Made by a program: the position numbers and the translations under genes. A DNA stretch of 64,000 nt from assembly GCA_026874595.1 (NCBI GenBank), contig CM049317.1, positions 24,138,401 to 24,202,400 on the forward strand, given 5' to 3'. Each line of letters begins with the position of its first letter. Positions within the stretch are counted from its first letter, which is position 1. Positions 36,216 through 48,219 of the stretch are shown here, piece by piece. The stretch comes from Sipunculus nudus (Eukaryota > Annelida > Sipuncula > Golfingiida > Sipunculidae). A model generated the notes under the pieces. That model made no database searches. It was given only the letters and a program-made list of their open reading frames with translations, and had not been told where the DNA came from.

Positions 36216-38130
36216 ACGTGCGCATAGGATAAAATCAAGCGGAAATTTGCGACAATTTGTCAAAAGACTGTGTGTCCTCAGAATGTCAAAATTGTAATTC
36301 GGAAGCTTTTTAAGCGTCTGTACGATGACACCATTCACCTCGAAGATCAGAGTCTGTGACAACGTTGTTCGCGCTTATTCCATGGAAATCCTTGAGGCCC
36401 TAAAAGGTTGAATACAAACGACTCCATAAAATGGTAATCAGAAACTCTAAATAGAATAGGGCGTTCATCTAAGGTGACTTGTATAACTGTGACTCTGTGT
36501 ATGGCTATTTTATCCCTTGGAATAATATACCACCTTTTATATCATTTGTGGCATACAAGTGAATAGAGCCAGACAGGCATCTCTCTCAATCCAAATTGTT
36601 GACCACGAAGTTTCTCCCGTGCACAACTAGCGGATAACAGTCAATTGTGGTTGTCCCATTGAAATGAACATGTAAAGGAGATCAAAGACCTACACAACAA
36701 AACCGCTTGGTTTAGTTCCTTCGGTGGCGTTTAGTTCGTTGTAATACCCTATACCTCCTACACAATAAAGTCATGAAGAACAGAAAAAAAAAATCTGTTT
36801 CTCGCACTTCCTGTGATGAAGGTTTTTTTTATATTTAGCATATATTCTCCACAGAATATATTAACATAATATAAACTAAGGAACCTTACAATGAGAGGAA
36901 GGATTGGTCTCAATAGACCTTTTCCGACACGTCATCGACATCTGTTGTTTATAATTGGCACTACATGTTCGGGTCAATTATATCGACCAAGAATAATCGT
37001 ATTTGTCATATTTCAAATGACAAAAGTAAGAAAACTATCCTTTTCTGCAAGGTAAGCTCCCTAACTTCCTGCCGTAGTTTTCGCTGTAAGTTTACAATAT
37101 ACTACCTTTTGAAGACGTGCGTGTTCTTGAAGAATGTCCATTTTATAAATTGCATGCATTTTATCACCCTGATAAATGTGTATAAACAACAATATAATAA
37201 AACTATTTTTTATGTTGAAAATGACATTTTGGATTCAAATAAGCGCCTAATTGCCGCAAAGTAATATAAGAATGATAGTCGCCAAAGATTATAATTCTAT
37301 ATTAAGTAAAACAAGAGTTTCATCCCAAATGCTGTGGCGGTTCAATTGTAATTTGTTTTAATTTTAGTAAACTCGCAAACTCAGTATTGCCTTCTTCCAT
37401 CATTAGGGGTTGTCTTTATTTAAATTAAGTCGAAGTTATTGAATGGTTTACAGTTCTAGAAGAGGCATTGGTCAAAGATACGACTAAAGAGCTTATTACA
37501 AGCTTCAAGGTATACATGTAATTGCAATTTCTCATATTTTCTAAATAAAAGATAAACAATTACTGTTTTCCGCGATTAACTTTGGAAACAGATATTTTTT
37601 GCACAGCAATAATTTGTATAAATATTTCTGTGCAGAAATTCATCATTATATATTTGAGCGGTATGTTGTGGACGGGTGCCGTCTTCAGGCAAATAGACCA
37701 GTCTGACATTTACTACATATAAACACGCGTTTCATGTGTTGTATAAGTCAAACGACCTCCCAACTGACTAAATTCCCGTTCTAGTGCGTACACCATCGGC
37801 GTTCTGTGATGTAAAGCTGTCGTGTTTTCGGGTTTAGTTTCGGAAAATGATCGCATTGCTTACAACATAACCTTGGAAAACTGCTTTTTCGGTCGTTTTA
37901 TCTAGTCAGAGATATCCGCTTGTAGTACGCGCACGGTAATACTATCATACAAATACCCCTGTAGATTTCGAATTGGCAGGTTGAAGGGATTTTGACGACC
38001 CAATGAAGCCCTGTTCTTTCTTATACCAAGTATTCAAGGACAAAAGATTGCTTTTTGTCGTGACATGGATATTCAGTTTGTACAGGCCTATTACCAAGTA
38101 TAGATGACTCCAAGGATGTTAAAGTCAGAG
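36216..38130. other. Noncoding stretch, no gene recognised
   Basis: AT-rich to mixed composition. A 99-codon frame at 36965-37264 has no recognisable domain, and I treat it as chance. Confidence 0.45.
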
Positions 38131-38134
38131 GTAT

Positions 38135-38660
38135 AACCAAGGGGTGCCGCATGGGGTCATCCCCCCCCCCAGCCGACTTTGAATGTGATAATGAGGTTAT
38201 AAGCTAACCAGACTCTAGGATAGTTAAGGTATTGACAGATCAGTCAGATTCAGTACTGTACATTTTATTCTGCAAAACATTTTACAGAAAGGCCCCCTCC
38301 CGATTTCTGAATTTGTCATGAGATAACCAAGAACCCAGAGATCAGAAACCATGCATCCTTAATTTATGATTTATAAGTTGATTGCAACTATTGACTATTT
38401 TACACCCGTTTGCCATTGTAATTAATGTTTTTGGCTATTGTTTTTCTTGTTTTGAGTATTAAACATGTTAAAAGAATATTGAAAGACTAGGTGAATTCTT
38501 GGCAGAATCTACCATTTTTCTTGAATTTCGATCTCGGCTGTCTCGTACAAACAAAATTTTTTAAACACACACAAACATCAACATATTTTGCCTAGCAGGT
38601 ATTCTTGTAGCCAGCCCATCCCCTCCCGGAATCCCTATACCTGGCTACGCCCCTGGTAAA
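38135..38660. mobile_element. hAT-like nonautonomous element
   Basis: The right end reads CCTGGCTACGCCCCTG at about 38640-38655. Its complement, CAGGGGCGTAGCCAGG, is a terminus style I associate with hAT-superfamily elements. The left end near 38143 (CCAAGGGGTGCCGCATGGGG, then a C-run) looks like a decayed counterpart. Both ends carry C-rich segments just inside. The 8-bp target duplications expected for hAT were not found. Confidence 0.45.
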
Positions 38661-39725
38661 GCATACCTTCATGCATTGGATTATGACTAGGGACTTTTCA
38701 CAGTGGGGCGGGCTAATCACTCGTATATGTCACGAAATATATGCATGAACTAGACAGTTTAATCTCTTAACTAACAGGTTGAGTTAATTGCGGTAAATGA
38801 ATAATTTATATCAGAATTAGGGATGTAAACATTGCATGGGTGACCCTTTAAAAGTGAAAAAAATCACATAACATCTTTGAAAAATCAGTAAATTTGAAAT
38901 GAAGCGCAGATGCTCATGTGTAGGTCAGGAATATGTACAGAATATAATAATAGTATAACAATTATAGTACATTTTATTACAAGAGTGGATTATTCTAAAA
39001 GGCATTAGCAGCATTTTTAAAATCTCCTGCAGTCAGATAAGTCTCCGGTCTCTTGTAATATACACACTATTTTATTCTGAATGTGCAGCAGTTATAAAAG
39101 ATTACTGGATATCTGCATTCTAAGGAATGCAAGACTCCGCCATGTTGGAGATCCTAAATGTTGGGTACTACATACATGGGTGGCCAATATCCACAGGCAC
39201 GTTAGTGAATATACCTGGTAGTCCTTCGTACTTAATGGATCATGAGCCGGAACCAGACCAAAATGTAACCAACTCTTAACTGACCTACCCCCATGTGCCC
39301 TGAAAATTTTACGATTCCGAGTCGTGACACTAGTCAATGCAATGACCATCCTTCCTATGGCATCGATATCGTTGTAAACAACCTGTAACATTTCGAATAG
39401 GCTACAATTTAAGAAATAAAAAAGTGTGAACCACATACCTGTGGTAACCCCCGTCCGTTCTTGTCCCTAGTACGACCTTCAAACAATCCCATAAACATGT
39501 GTTAGACATGTGTGTAGGTGATCAGAGATTACACAAAGTGCAAAGAGATTTACCAAAATGTTGAATTATAACGGAACCATACTTTGTTAGATAGTACAGA
39601 AAGGTATATGATGGTTTCTTTTAGCAACTATAAGTGACAGCGTACCCATAGGCCCTGAAACTTTGTCTAAAAGGCATGCATCCTCAACGCTTTACCGAAC
39701 GGGTTTTGGCGTGACACTTCGATTT
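38661..39725. other. Noncoding stretch, no gene recognised
   Basis: No gene. A minus-strand frame at 39092-39436 has no domain. Confidence 0.45.
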
Positions 39726-39727
39726 TG

Positions 39728-40114
39728 TCTCCAACAGACACCAGGTGCCGCTACCGCTCTGCACCAGAACGTCTGTTACTGGACGCCATTTTTTTTCCAG
39801 AAATCTTGAAAAACGGAAGTGCATGCGCACTTGGCATGCACAAGGACCCCCCCCCCCCCCCCCCCCAGCATGCGGAGGTGAATCCAGAATGGATGTCGTC
39901 CTTGCACAGACTCGGCAGACCCCGTTAGAGACAAGTGAACAACATTGTTGCTTGTGTGGCAATAATAATCCACTTTTGCTGGTCTGTTACAAGGATGGGA
40001 TAACAGGGAGATTCCTTGCGCATGCTAAACAACACTTCCGCTCTTTAAATAATGGCGTCCAACAACAGACGTACTGGTGCAGAGCGGTAGCGGCACCTGG
40101 CGTCTGTTGGAGAG
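39728..40114. mobile_element. MITE with about 64-bp terminal inverted repeats
   Basis: The left end (TCTCCAACAGAC..., 39728 to about 39791) and the complement of the right end (about 40051-40114) agree over some 64 bp with only a few differences, through CACCAG and GGACGCCATT. Weaker similarity (CGGAAGTG, GCATGC(A/G)CAAGG) extends the pairing to about 120 bp per arm. The centre holds a C-run of about 19 at 39848-39866 and no transposase. The size and arms fit a nonautonomous DNA transposon. The target duplication is unclear. Overlapping open frames here are by-products. Confidence 0.8.
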
Positions 40115-40617
40115 ACTAAACACTTGGACCGATAGACTCTCATATGTCCGAGGGCGAAAATGCCGCTTGAAGGGCTTACCTCCAGGGTAAAGGTCTATTG
40201 TCAAAGTGAATTTATCCTGCTTTTGCAATTTAGACATGTTTGACCTGACATTTGACCCAGTCACTGACGCACTTGCAGGATCTGTAAATGTGAACAACAT
40301 GTTACTTTCGATCCCTTGGCACTCATTTCATATGTCAGGATGCAATAATGGTTAATCTAGCTAATCCTTTCGTATACTGTTAAAGTAACCACGTCAAGTG
40401 TCGCTGCACTATCACGGTGCGTTTACATCTTCAACAATTCTTTAAACAGTTGTATCTGGTAAATTTTCCGAGGAAGAACTTGCAAATGTTTTTGTTAATA
40501 TTTACAATACCGCATCACGAATATTACACCACAAAATAGATCCGGAAGTTTATTAATATATAAAAGACATGTTTCACGGACAAATATGCCTTCCGTTGGT
40601 TATATTTAGAATTTATG
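40115..40617. other. Noncoding stretch, no gene recognised
   Basis: No gene or defined repeat. Confidence 0.4.
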
Positions 40618-40785
40618 CAGAAGCGGATCCGGGGGAGGGGTCCGGACCCCCCTCCCCTTTTTTTCATCCGCTGCAAGCTCAACATTTTGCGGCCTATACA
40701 CCCTTTTCCGCACCCGGTGACCTTTTTTTAGGTTTTTTATTAGTCCTCCTTGGTTGGACCCCCCCCCTTTTATCAACCAAGACAG
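40618..40785 (+). mobile_element. hAT-like element fragment
   Basis: Starts CAGAAGCGGATCCGGGGGAG, then C-rich runs, and later TTTAGGTTTTTTATTAGTCC and TCCTTGGTTGGACCC. The same order appears on the minus strand from 61238 leftward, so the two are one family. It is cut off by the LTR fragment that begins at 40786. Confidence 0.6.
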
Positions 40786-40871
40786 TGTTACAGGTGCCCT
40801 TTTTATTGTGTGACACTCTCGCTTTAATACGTACTGGTTGAACTCTCGTTGTCATGCTAGCTTGGGGCTTG
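40786..40871 (+). mobile_element. LTR copy 5, short U3 fragment
   Basis: TGTTACAGGTGCCCTTTTTA matches the U3 start of the LTR family. After an internal deletion of roughly 45 bases it continues with GTACTGGTTGAACTCTCGTT and CATGCTAGCTT, then homology stops. Confidence 0.7.
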
Positions 40872-41095
40872 TTTTTTTACATGTTTGGCACATTTTAGCA
40901 CTTGGTAAACTCGTGGTCTGGCCGGGGATTCATACACAAATACCATACATTTACAACTGAATTGCGGCAAGTCTATACTTTGGGATAAATAAAATTGCTT
41001 CTTCTTTGTTCTCGAATTCTTGAAAATATTAAGATTGCTTTGTTTTTTTATTAAATATAAAATTATCCCAAAATCAGAAATCTGCATTTAAAGGT
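40872..41095. other. Noncoding stretch, no gene recognised
   Basis: Nothing recognised. Confidence 0.4.
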
Positions 41096-41099
41096 ATGC

Positions 41100-41245
41100 A
41101 AGTCTCAGCAGTGCTCCCATAACCGTGTTTGCATTCACTTATTCGGCTCTAATCCCAGGTTCATTTGTGAATGCTATTGCACATTTGTGAATATTCCTGG
41201 ATGGTGTTCCTGGATCCGTATCATGTTCCGGATCCATTTAATGAA
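41100..41245 (-). repeat. GCGGAGGC-type dispersed repeat, copy 2
   Basis: Shares CATTCACTTATTCGGC, CCCAGGTTCATTTGTGAATG and ATTCCTGGAT...CCGGATCC with the other copies of this family. Confidence 0.55.
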
Positions 41246-42236
41246 ATTACGTCCATGATTGTATGAGTTATGCTAAAGCTAAAAACTACACAGACACACA
41301 TACGAACGAGGGTGAACGCATAACCTCCTGACTGAGGCAAAATGGACAAAATGTAACAAAATCCGATGTTAAGCTGCAGATAATCATGACATTAAACAAC
41401 ATCAATAATGTATACGACTTATATAAAAAGGCTAAAAATACATATAATCAAGTAAAAAATATAAGGCTTACATAAACGATGTTAAAGGATTTGGTGGTAC
41501 CAGGACAAATTACTGGAAATTAGCAAGGCCGCTAAAACACGGGGAAAAGTTTCAATACGGAACGTACTCCGCAAATATTAGCAAAAAGACCTCTTTTAAC
41601 GGAGTTGCCTTAATGATATACCAAGAGCGCAGAGCTCTGTGAATTCTTGGTTAGTGCTCTTTACGAGCAATTTACATCACTTTTACAGCAATTTATATCA
41701 AGTATTTACTATTCCATGTGCGTGGCGCTGAAAGCTGCCTTTGTGACCCTTGGTGTTTTTTTAGGGGGACCGGATGTGCGTTGTTTAAGTAAATAAAGAA
41801 AAAAATGAAATGTGATATATAAGTAACGTCAAGAGTGCTTAGAGTAAAAAGCCTGTGGTTACGAACTTGTTCACGGTTTCTAAAAGCCGTCAACCAAGAT
41901 GAAAGACCCGCGGTTGGGACACAACATTCACCGCAGGTTTAAGGTTATATAACGTGCAAAAAAAATATATCTGATTGAGAGGATCCGTCCACGTACAGTT
42001 CATGGTTACGGGAAGACAAAGTACAAGGACATTAACAATCTGTTGCTAAATGGAAAAGATGGTGTGTCTTTCAGAGGTATAAATCTCTGCTGTTGGTTAA
42101 TTTAGAGAAATAATTTGCATGTAAGATAAATCCCCTCCCCTCTCTGTTTTCAAGGTTTCGTTTTATATTTAATGATTTTATAAATAAATCATTTATATTA
42201 TTTGCGGACTCATTGATGTGAATACCTTTACCCACA

Positions 42237-42238
<2 letters not shown>
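41246..42238. other. Noncoding stretch, no gene recognised
   Basis: AT-rich, no domains in short frames. Confidence 0.45.
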
Positions 42239-42313
<75 letters not shown>

Positions 42314-42354
42314 GTAGCATTGATCTGTGAGGATGCATTCTTTCCTCCGCGGTC

Positions 42355-42410
<56 letters not shown>
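42239..42410. repeat. Twin (AT)n arrays
   Basis: AT arrays of about 66 and 53 bp (42239-42304 and 42358-42410) are separated by about 50 bp of ordinary sequence. Open frames through them encode only alternating Tyr/Ile and are artefacts. Confidence 0.95.
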
Positions 42411-42413
<3 letters not shown>

Positions 42414-42532
42414 CATAGGTAGTTCTCTCGGCAAGTGTGCTATCATACTTTTTATGTTGCGGAATTTCTAACATTTCCTTGTATAAATTATATGGATATA
42501 TGTAAATATGTCTTTGTATGTATGTATGTATA

Positions 42533-42574
42533 TATCTCTCTCTTCCTCTCTTTCCTCTCTCTCTCTCTCTCTCT
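42533..42574. repeat. (CT)n microsatellite
   Basis: CTCTCT with CTTCC interruptions. Confidence 0.95.
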
Positions 42575-45400
42575 CGTTCCTGATATACGTTCATTACGCA
42601 TGTACATATTTTGTGCTTTTCTTTTGTACTTTAATATTCTTTAATACTGTGCATTGTTCCATGTATATGAAGAAAAAAATCTCCATAAAGTTTAGATGAC
42701 TTCGATCAGAAAATTCTCTGATTCTGGCAGGTAATTCTCTCATCAAAGTCGGGTATTCGGACGCGAAAAAAACATTGCTGATCAGGTTCCTGGTAGATTA
42801 AACTAAAAAATTTACGAAATTCCTACAAGCCAAGGCAACTGAAATACATCACACATATACTATTTGTCAAACACTTTCATGTTCCACAAGCTGTCGGCGT
42901 TGATTCATTAAATACAGTCAAATGATTAATGTGCCACCAATTCTGTGCATTTGTGCATGATTGTTAGCGCCACTTAACACTCGTATGCCAGCGAAGCGCC
43001 ATTTTGGCCCACTAACATTAGAGAGTCTAAAACCAGCGTTCCCAGCGTCAGAGTGCTTCACATCCTTCACTGCAATAAGGACTGAATATTTTCGTCATCT
43101 TTGACAACGCCTCATGGTCTACAAGTACACTGCGACTTGACATAAACCAGGCCAACCGTTCACTCTTTTAGGATACTTTCTAACAACACATACCATGTGC
43201 GAGAGAAATTTCGTTTTAACTCAACATATAGGTAAATCCCTGTGCATGTGTGTTGAATTTCTGACCGCATAAATACAAGCATGGTTCGCTCTGGCTAATG
43301 GGCGAAAGTGAACTTGTACGTTATACAGGAAACGGCTTTTTATCATATACAGGAATTTTTTGTTTGGTTTGTGAGTTCACATTATTTTTTTGTGTTAATT
43401 TATCATTCGAAGCCTACTATGTTACGATTATCAGTTGTTTACCACGATATCAATGCAACAGGATGGATAGCCTTGCAATACATTTTCCAGTATGGCTTGT
43501 ATCAAGACTCCAGTATAAGCGAAATATAAATGCCCACTGTCACGGCTACATGATTGTAGGACTGTGCACCAAAGGTAAATTAACGGTATTTCATGTGTGG
43601 CTGATAATATTGAAGTGAATCGTTCAACATATTTCGTCAAGACATACCGTTTATAAAGTAGACGATATACGTTTTATATCATGGACATAATTTAAAACAT
43701 TTATTACAAAAAGAATGAAATACCCGCGCGGAGGCCGGGAATTCTGATATCGCAAAAGACAGAAAGCTTCTCCGCAAGTTCCGCGACAAACATATACATC
43801 CTTTTAATCCTCAATATAAAGTGTATATACCTTTATATATTGTTCTTCTTTTATGTCTATCTGTCAAATTAAATAAAATAATGAAAGGAATTTAGCTTGA
43901 GACAATTAGTTAGAAATGCTCAGTTTGATGTACACAAATATTTACCCCGTCACAGGAAAAAAGATTATCTTTAATGTCTCCATATACGACCTCTATAAAA
44001 CTTTATAATTGTTACCATTAAATTTGATGCGCCTTTTACCAATTGATTTATATTCTAAGCCAACTACGTATAATAATATAAATGACAATAAGATAAGAGT
44101 AATGAGATGAGAATTTTAACATTAATATGTAATAAAAGAACAATCCATGTTAGCAATGGCAGTTAGAGAGTACTCACAGACTACATACCTCCGCCAACAT
44201 TCTTGATCACCAGATTCGCAATAATACCAGGATCTAGATCAAATTGTGTGGTACCTTAGTGCAATTAAATTAATGAAATACATGTACATTTACCAAGGAA
44301 GAGAGTCGCACGTACGTGTTACCGTTCACCGACACATGTGTGTGTATCACAGGTAAGCTCTGTCTGTTTGAACAAAGGCGGCTCCAGTTACGTCACAGCT
44401 GTGCACATTGCAGGCGTGGAAAACTTTAATCCCTTTATGAGAAATACTCTAAAGATTCTATGGATTACCAGTAATTGGCGCTACTTTCGGTCTCAGGAAG
44501 GATAAATAAAAAAGGTTCCCTCTGGCAAAGGTAAATGATTCTTCATCAGTTCAATGGATTTCAGCTTTTTACATACACGTACATAGAAAAAAAAAAGAAA
44601 GCATAACACGTCGATCAGATATAATAGCGAAACACTGGAGTTCTATCGAGGTTTCTCCAATTTGTTATGTGATTCTGAGGGGTCCTAAACTGGGACCGTC
44701 CGCTCCAGGAGGCCAATCTCATAACTACTGGGTTACAACCTACCTCTAGCAGTAATACTCTTCACTTCTGTGTTCAATGACTTAACCATCAGTGTTTATC
44801 CGCCCCTATGTACGTAAAGTTTACATTTCCCGTCGACATCCAACCCTAAAGCACCCAAAGTTTACAGAAGTTTGTATCGTTTTGTCTTGGTATGTAAGGG
44901 TATCCTGGTTAATGGCATTCGTTCAACGTATATCGCCGGGCACGAGACGTATCAAACATTAGCGGCATGCGGCGCGACCAATCACGTCCAAGGCCACTGG
45001 GGCCCGCTTCAGCAGATAAAGTATATTTAATCCTCAAGATGGCGTCCACGTTTCTTTCACCGCCATTTCAAGATTGGCTGGTTGATTAAATTGCTGTAAT
45101 TGTGTTTGGTCTTCATGCCGAGACGAGGTTACATGTATTGTTCCTTTAGACATTTCCTATTTTTGATCCACTTTGTATAACTAAGCTGTTCAGTAAAAAA
45201 AAACTCATTGACTGCTAGTTTCATTTGAAAACACAAACTTACGTCTTTGACGACAATGCCTCGCCAAAAGTGCAGACTGGCAACAAGCTGGTCTGGCCTT
45301 TAAAACTGCTTAACTGGTCTTAAAGTAATACAAAGGAGTTAAATTGTTGTTGAATGAATTCGATCGCTCTTAATTTTATTATAGCGTCGGCCGGAACTAT
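42575..45400. other. Noncoding 2.8-kb stretch, no gene recognised
   Basis: No gene. A more GC-rich block at about 44930-45070 contains GCGCGACCAATCACG, GGGGCCCGC and a GATAAAG word, and could be regulatory. Frames at 43298-43640 overlap in several registers and match nothing. Confidence 0.4.
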
Positions 45401-45404
45401 CATT

Positions 45405-45830
45405 GCCTCCGCCGGGAGGATGTGCTTTCATCTTCGTTTTTAGGTGTGTGTGTGTGTGTGTTTGTGTTTGTTCACAAATAACGCCGTCATGAACGGAATT
45501 ATGGAATGTTCAAGGTATTTCAGGAATGGGCTACGGAAGAATCGATAAGACTTTGGTGTGGCTCTGGCTCATGATCTGAATCCAGGTAGGACATCTAAGA
45601 ATATTCACAAATGTGCAGTCATTTATGCACAAATGAGTCTGGGAACACGGGTCGAACAAGTTAATGCAAACACTTGTTAGGGAACATATGCACCAATGAA
45701 CCTGGGAAAAATGGGCCAATAAGTGAATGGAAACTAGAGTTGTGCACGTACCCCACGTCAAAGACAGCCCACATAACGGAGGCCGCTTTCCTGAGAATTT
45801 ATGAATATCACTTTGCACGTGTATATAAAA
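45405..45830 (+). repeat. GCGGAGGC-type dispersed repeat, copy 3
   Basis: Starts TGCCTCCGCCGGGAGGATGT, passes through a (TG)n run at 45445-45462 and AACGCCGTCATGAACGG, and carries GATC(T)GAATCCAGG, ATATTCACAAATGTGCA, ATGAACCTGGG and AATAAGTGAATGG before ending near CGGAGGCCGCTTTC. The inverted GCCTCCGCC / GGCGGAGGC ends suggest a nonautonomous DNA element. Confidence 0.6.
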
Positions 45831-46112
45831 ACCTGAAACAATACTATGAAGCTGTAGAATAAATTACTGTTCAACGTTGTATCCAGACATCTTTTTTAAT
45901 TTTCCCGATAACTGCCACTTCACAAAAAATCGAGAATTTGAAACCCTGGCAACATAAAAACAAATACATTATTGCCTTAAATGTTTGAACAATGTTTTAT
46001 GAAATTAAAGTTGCTCAGAAACACAAGAAAACCAGCGCGAAGCGGGCGACGTTACACTGGGCATACATTGTTTGGTTTCTGAAAGGAAACTACCATCGCG
46101 TCAAGGTTAATT
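45831..46112. other. Noncoding flank of LINE-B
   Basis: No gene recognised. Confidence 0.4.
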
Positions 46113-46449
46113 ATAATATAAATAATAATTTATTCATTTGATACCGCGCCACCCCGAACATACAGTATTGCTCTGGGGCGCCTTACAATAACTTGCATAA
46201 CTTAAGTTATGATGACATTGTCTAACTTCATGAAAAGCTAAACAGATGTGTCTTTAGTTTCTTCTTGAAAGCGTCATATGAGTCACACAATTTTTAGGAC
46301 TATAGGTCTCTGATTTCATAACTTTGGTGCAGCGACTGCAAAGGCACTGTCTCCAGAGGAACTAGTAGATCGGAGATTTCTTGATGGCACATAAGGGGAT
46401 ACAAACACGGACAAATATGCAGGGTCTAAAGCACACACATATTGATAGG

Positions 46450-46866
46450 TTAAACACAAAGCCTTGAAACTGACCCGATGTTTAACAGCCAGTGAAGATC
46501 TCTCAGAATTCCTGTGATGCTATCACGCATACTCTTCCTGGCGACTATCCGGGCTGCACAGTTCTGAACGCGCTGCAGTTTAGCGATCTGCGCAGCTGGT
46601 ACATTGAGAAGGAGTGAGTTGCAGCTATCACGCCTCGTTGAGATAAAGGCATGTATCAGTCGTTCTGTGGCGTCACGTGTAAGCATGACATGTGTCTTAC
46701 TGCCGCTATGTTATGAAGATTAAAATAGCATATTTTGCAGATGTGACGAACATCTCTCCCATTGTTGCAGCCTGGTCCCACATTGATCAAAAGTTCCTGA
46801 TGCTGGGGCTAGCAAAGACAGTATCGGCCCCAACACGAAGTGCTGAACCCCCTGTGTCGGGGGATG
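46450..46866 (-). pseudogene. LINE-B reverse-transcriptase C-terminal part
   Basis: The frame ending at 46450 reads LTRDATERLIHAFISTRRDS, then CNSLLLNVPAAQIAKLQRVQ and a RDLHWL motif typical of CR1/L2-like elements. Immediately upstream, in other frames, are GGSALRVGADTVFASPSIRN and a decayed Leu/Gln-rich segment. This continues the reading that stops at 47741 on the far side of the TTAA element. Confidence 0.75.
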
Positions 46867-46870
46867 TTAA

Positions 46871-47736
46871 GGCGCTGTCACACTCTAGCGTATAAAGCCA
46901 GCGTATGAGGAACGTATGGACTTTTTGGGCATACGCTGACATACGCTGAAACACGCTAGGGGTACGCTGGAATACGTTTCTAGCTCGCCGGAATACGTCG
47001 GTGTACGCTGATGTACGCTGACGGCCAAAAAATTTTTTGAACATGCACAAAAATGTACAGCGTATGCCAACGTATGAATTTTACGCTCCTCATACGTTCC
47101 TCATACGCTGAACACGCTAGAGGTAGGCTGAAGGTACGTTACTCATACATCGAGTACGCTTCTCATACGTTGAAATTGAGTGGGTCAGAAAACCTAGCGT
47201 TAGAGGAGCGTATAATGAACGTGTGTCTGACGTGTCTCTAACGAATGGCTAACGTTATGATGGTAGTTCATACGACAGTCTAACGTACTCAACTTCTGCC
47301 TTACGTGTTCTGAGCGTACAGCCAACTTATCCCATGCGTATTACATGCGTATTTCCAGCGTATGGGCGGAATGACGAAATTCGCGCGCTGCCACCTTTTA
47401 TACCCCCCCCCCTCCCCCCGCTGTGTATGCTCCTCAAACGTTAGGCTGACGTTCCGCATACGTTTCTCATACGTCGGAGGTACGCTGATATACGTTACTC
47501 ATACGTCGGTATACGTCCAACTCAAATACACATCACATCACATACGCTCACATACGCTGACATACGCTATGCGTACGCTACTCATACGCTGACGGTACGC
47601 TAGGCTCACGTTACTCTAACGGTCATTAAACGAAAATCGACCTCATACGCTGAAAAGTTGTGCGTATAAACAATTTTTTGAAATATTCGATACGTTCCTC
47701 ATACGCTGGTTCTATACGCTAGAGTGTGACAGCGCC
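46871..47736. mobile_element. TTAA-flanked DNA element with 47-bp inverted ends
   Basis: TTAA at 46867-46870 and 47737-47740 bounds an 866-bp element. Its ends GGCGCTGTCACACTCTAGCG match in inverted orientation over 47 bp with two differences. The interior is packed with ACGCT/AGCGT words (about 27 by eye), mostly within CATACGCTGA-like motifs in both directions, and holds no transposase. A TTAA target is used by piggyBac and Kolobok elements, so this is likely a nonautonomous member of such a group. It interrupts LINE-B coding sequence on both sides, which fixes the insertion order. A C-rich tract lies at 47403-47420. Confidence 0.85.
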
Positions 47737-47740
47737 TTAA

Positions 47741-48072
47741 GCACCATTGGTTCTGTTTAGTTTGAGCTTATTCACATTGCACCTCTCCACAGAGGCCATT
47801 GAGTCGTCATTGGTGGGTGAGGTATTGAAATTGAAGTTCATAGCTAGTTGATCACCATCTACATATAGATGAATGAGGAGCCCATGTAGAGCGACAATGT
47901 CACAGATAGGAGCAGCGTACATGGAAAACAGAATGGGGGTAAGCACTGACCCCTGGGGGACGCCCCGACACGCATCCGTCATTTTATCTTCCAGGGTGGA
48001 GGGGGTGGGGGATGACTCGCACACACACACGCATACACACATACACATATATAAATCGTCTGTATGACACAT
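47741..48072 (-). pseudogene. LINE-B reverse-transcriptase palm fragment
   Basis: Reads RGVPQGSVLTPILFSMY near 47930-47975 and then LIHLYVDGDQLAM near 47845-47880, where the catalytic YADD is changed to YVDG, so the enzyme would be dead. It ends NKLKLNRTNGA at the TTAA junction. Upstream it runs into a (CA)n tract at 48018-48050 and then the Penelope insertion. Confidence 0.8.
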
Positions 48073-48092
48073 TTAAAATTCTATGACACGTT

Positions 48093-48137
<45 letters not shown>
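48018..48137. repeat. (CA)n and (AT)n microsatellites
   Basis: CACACACA with ACGCATACAC interruptions at 48018-48050. An (AT)n array at 48098-48136 abuts the Penelope inverted repeat. Confidence 0.9.
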
Positions 48138-48140
<3 letters not shown>

Positions 48141-48160
48141 AGTTCAAGACTTTAACCTAC

Positions 48161-48218
48161 ATGGGTTTTACAACGTTGTTTCGTAAGGGCCGTAGATCCT
48201 CACTCTTCGGAAACCCAT
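48161..48218 (-). ncRNA. Hammerhead ribozyme-like fold in the left Penelope arm
   Basis: The left arm has the same architecture as 49023-49080, inverted. Stem I is the 8-bp ATGGGTTT/AAACCCAT pair, the core is CCGAAGA, then stem II, GAAA, and the palindromic stem III ACAACGTTGT. Relative to the consensus CUGANGA, the second base is C instead of U, which should weaken or abolish cleavage. Confidence 0.6.
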
Positions 48219-48219
48219 C

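Noticed and set aside
36965-37264. 99-codon frame as a protein gene
   Set aside because: Low-complexity composition, no domain, no splice or polyadenylation context.
39684-40119. Several overlapping frames of 65-124 codons on both strands
   Set aside because: They arise from the inverted arms and the C-run of a MITE; no domain and no supporting signals.
42193-42594. 133-codon minus-strand frame
   Set aside because: It reads through (AT)n and (GA)n arrays and encodes only Ile/Tyr and Arg/Glu alternations.
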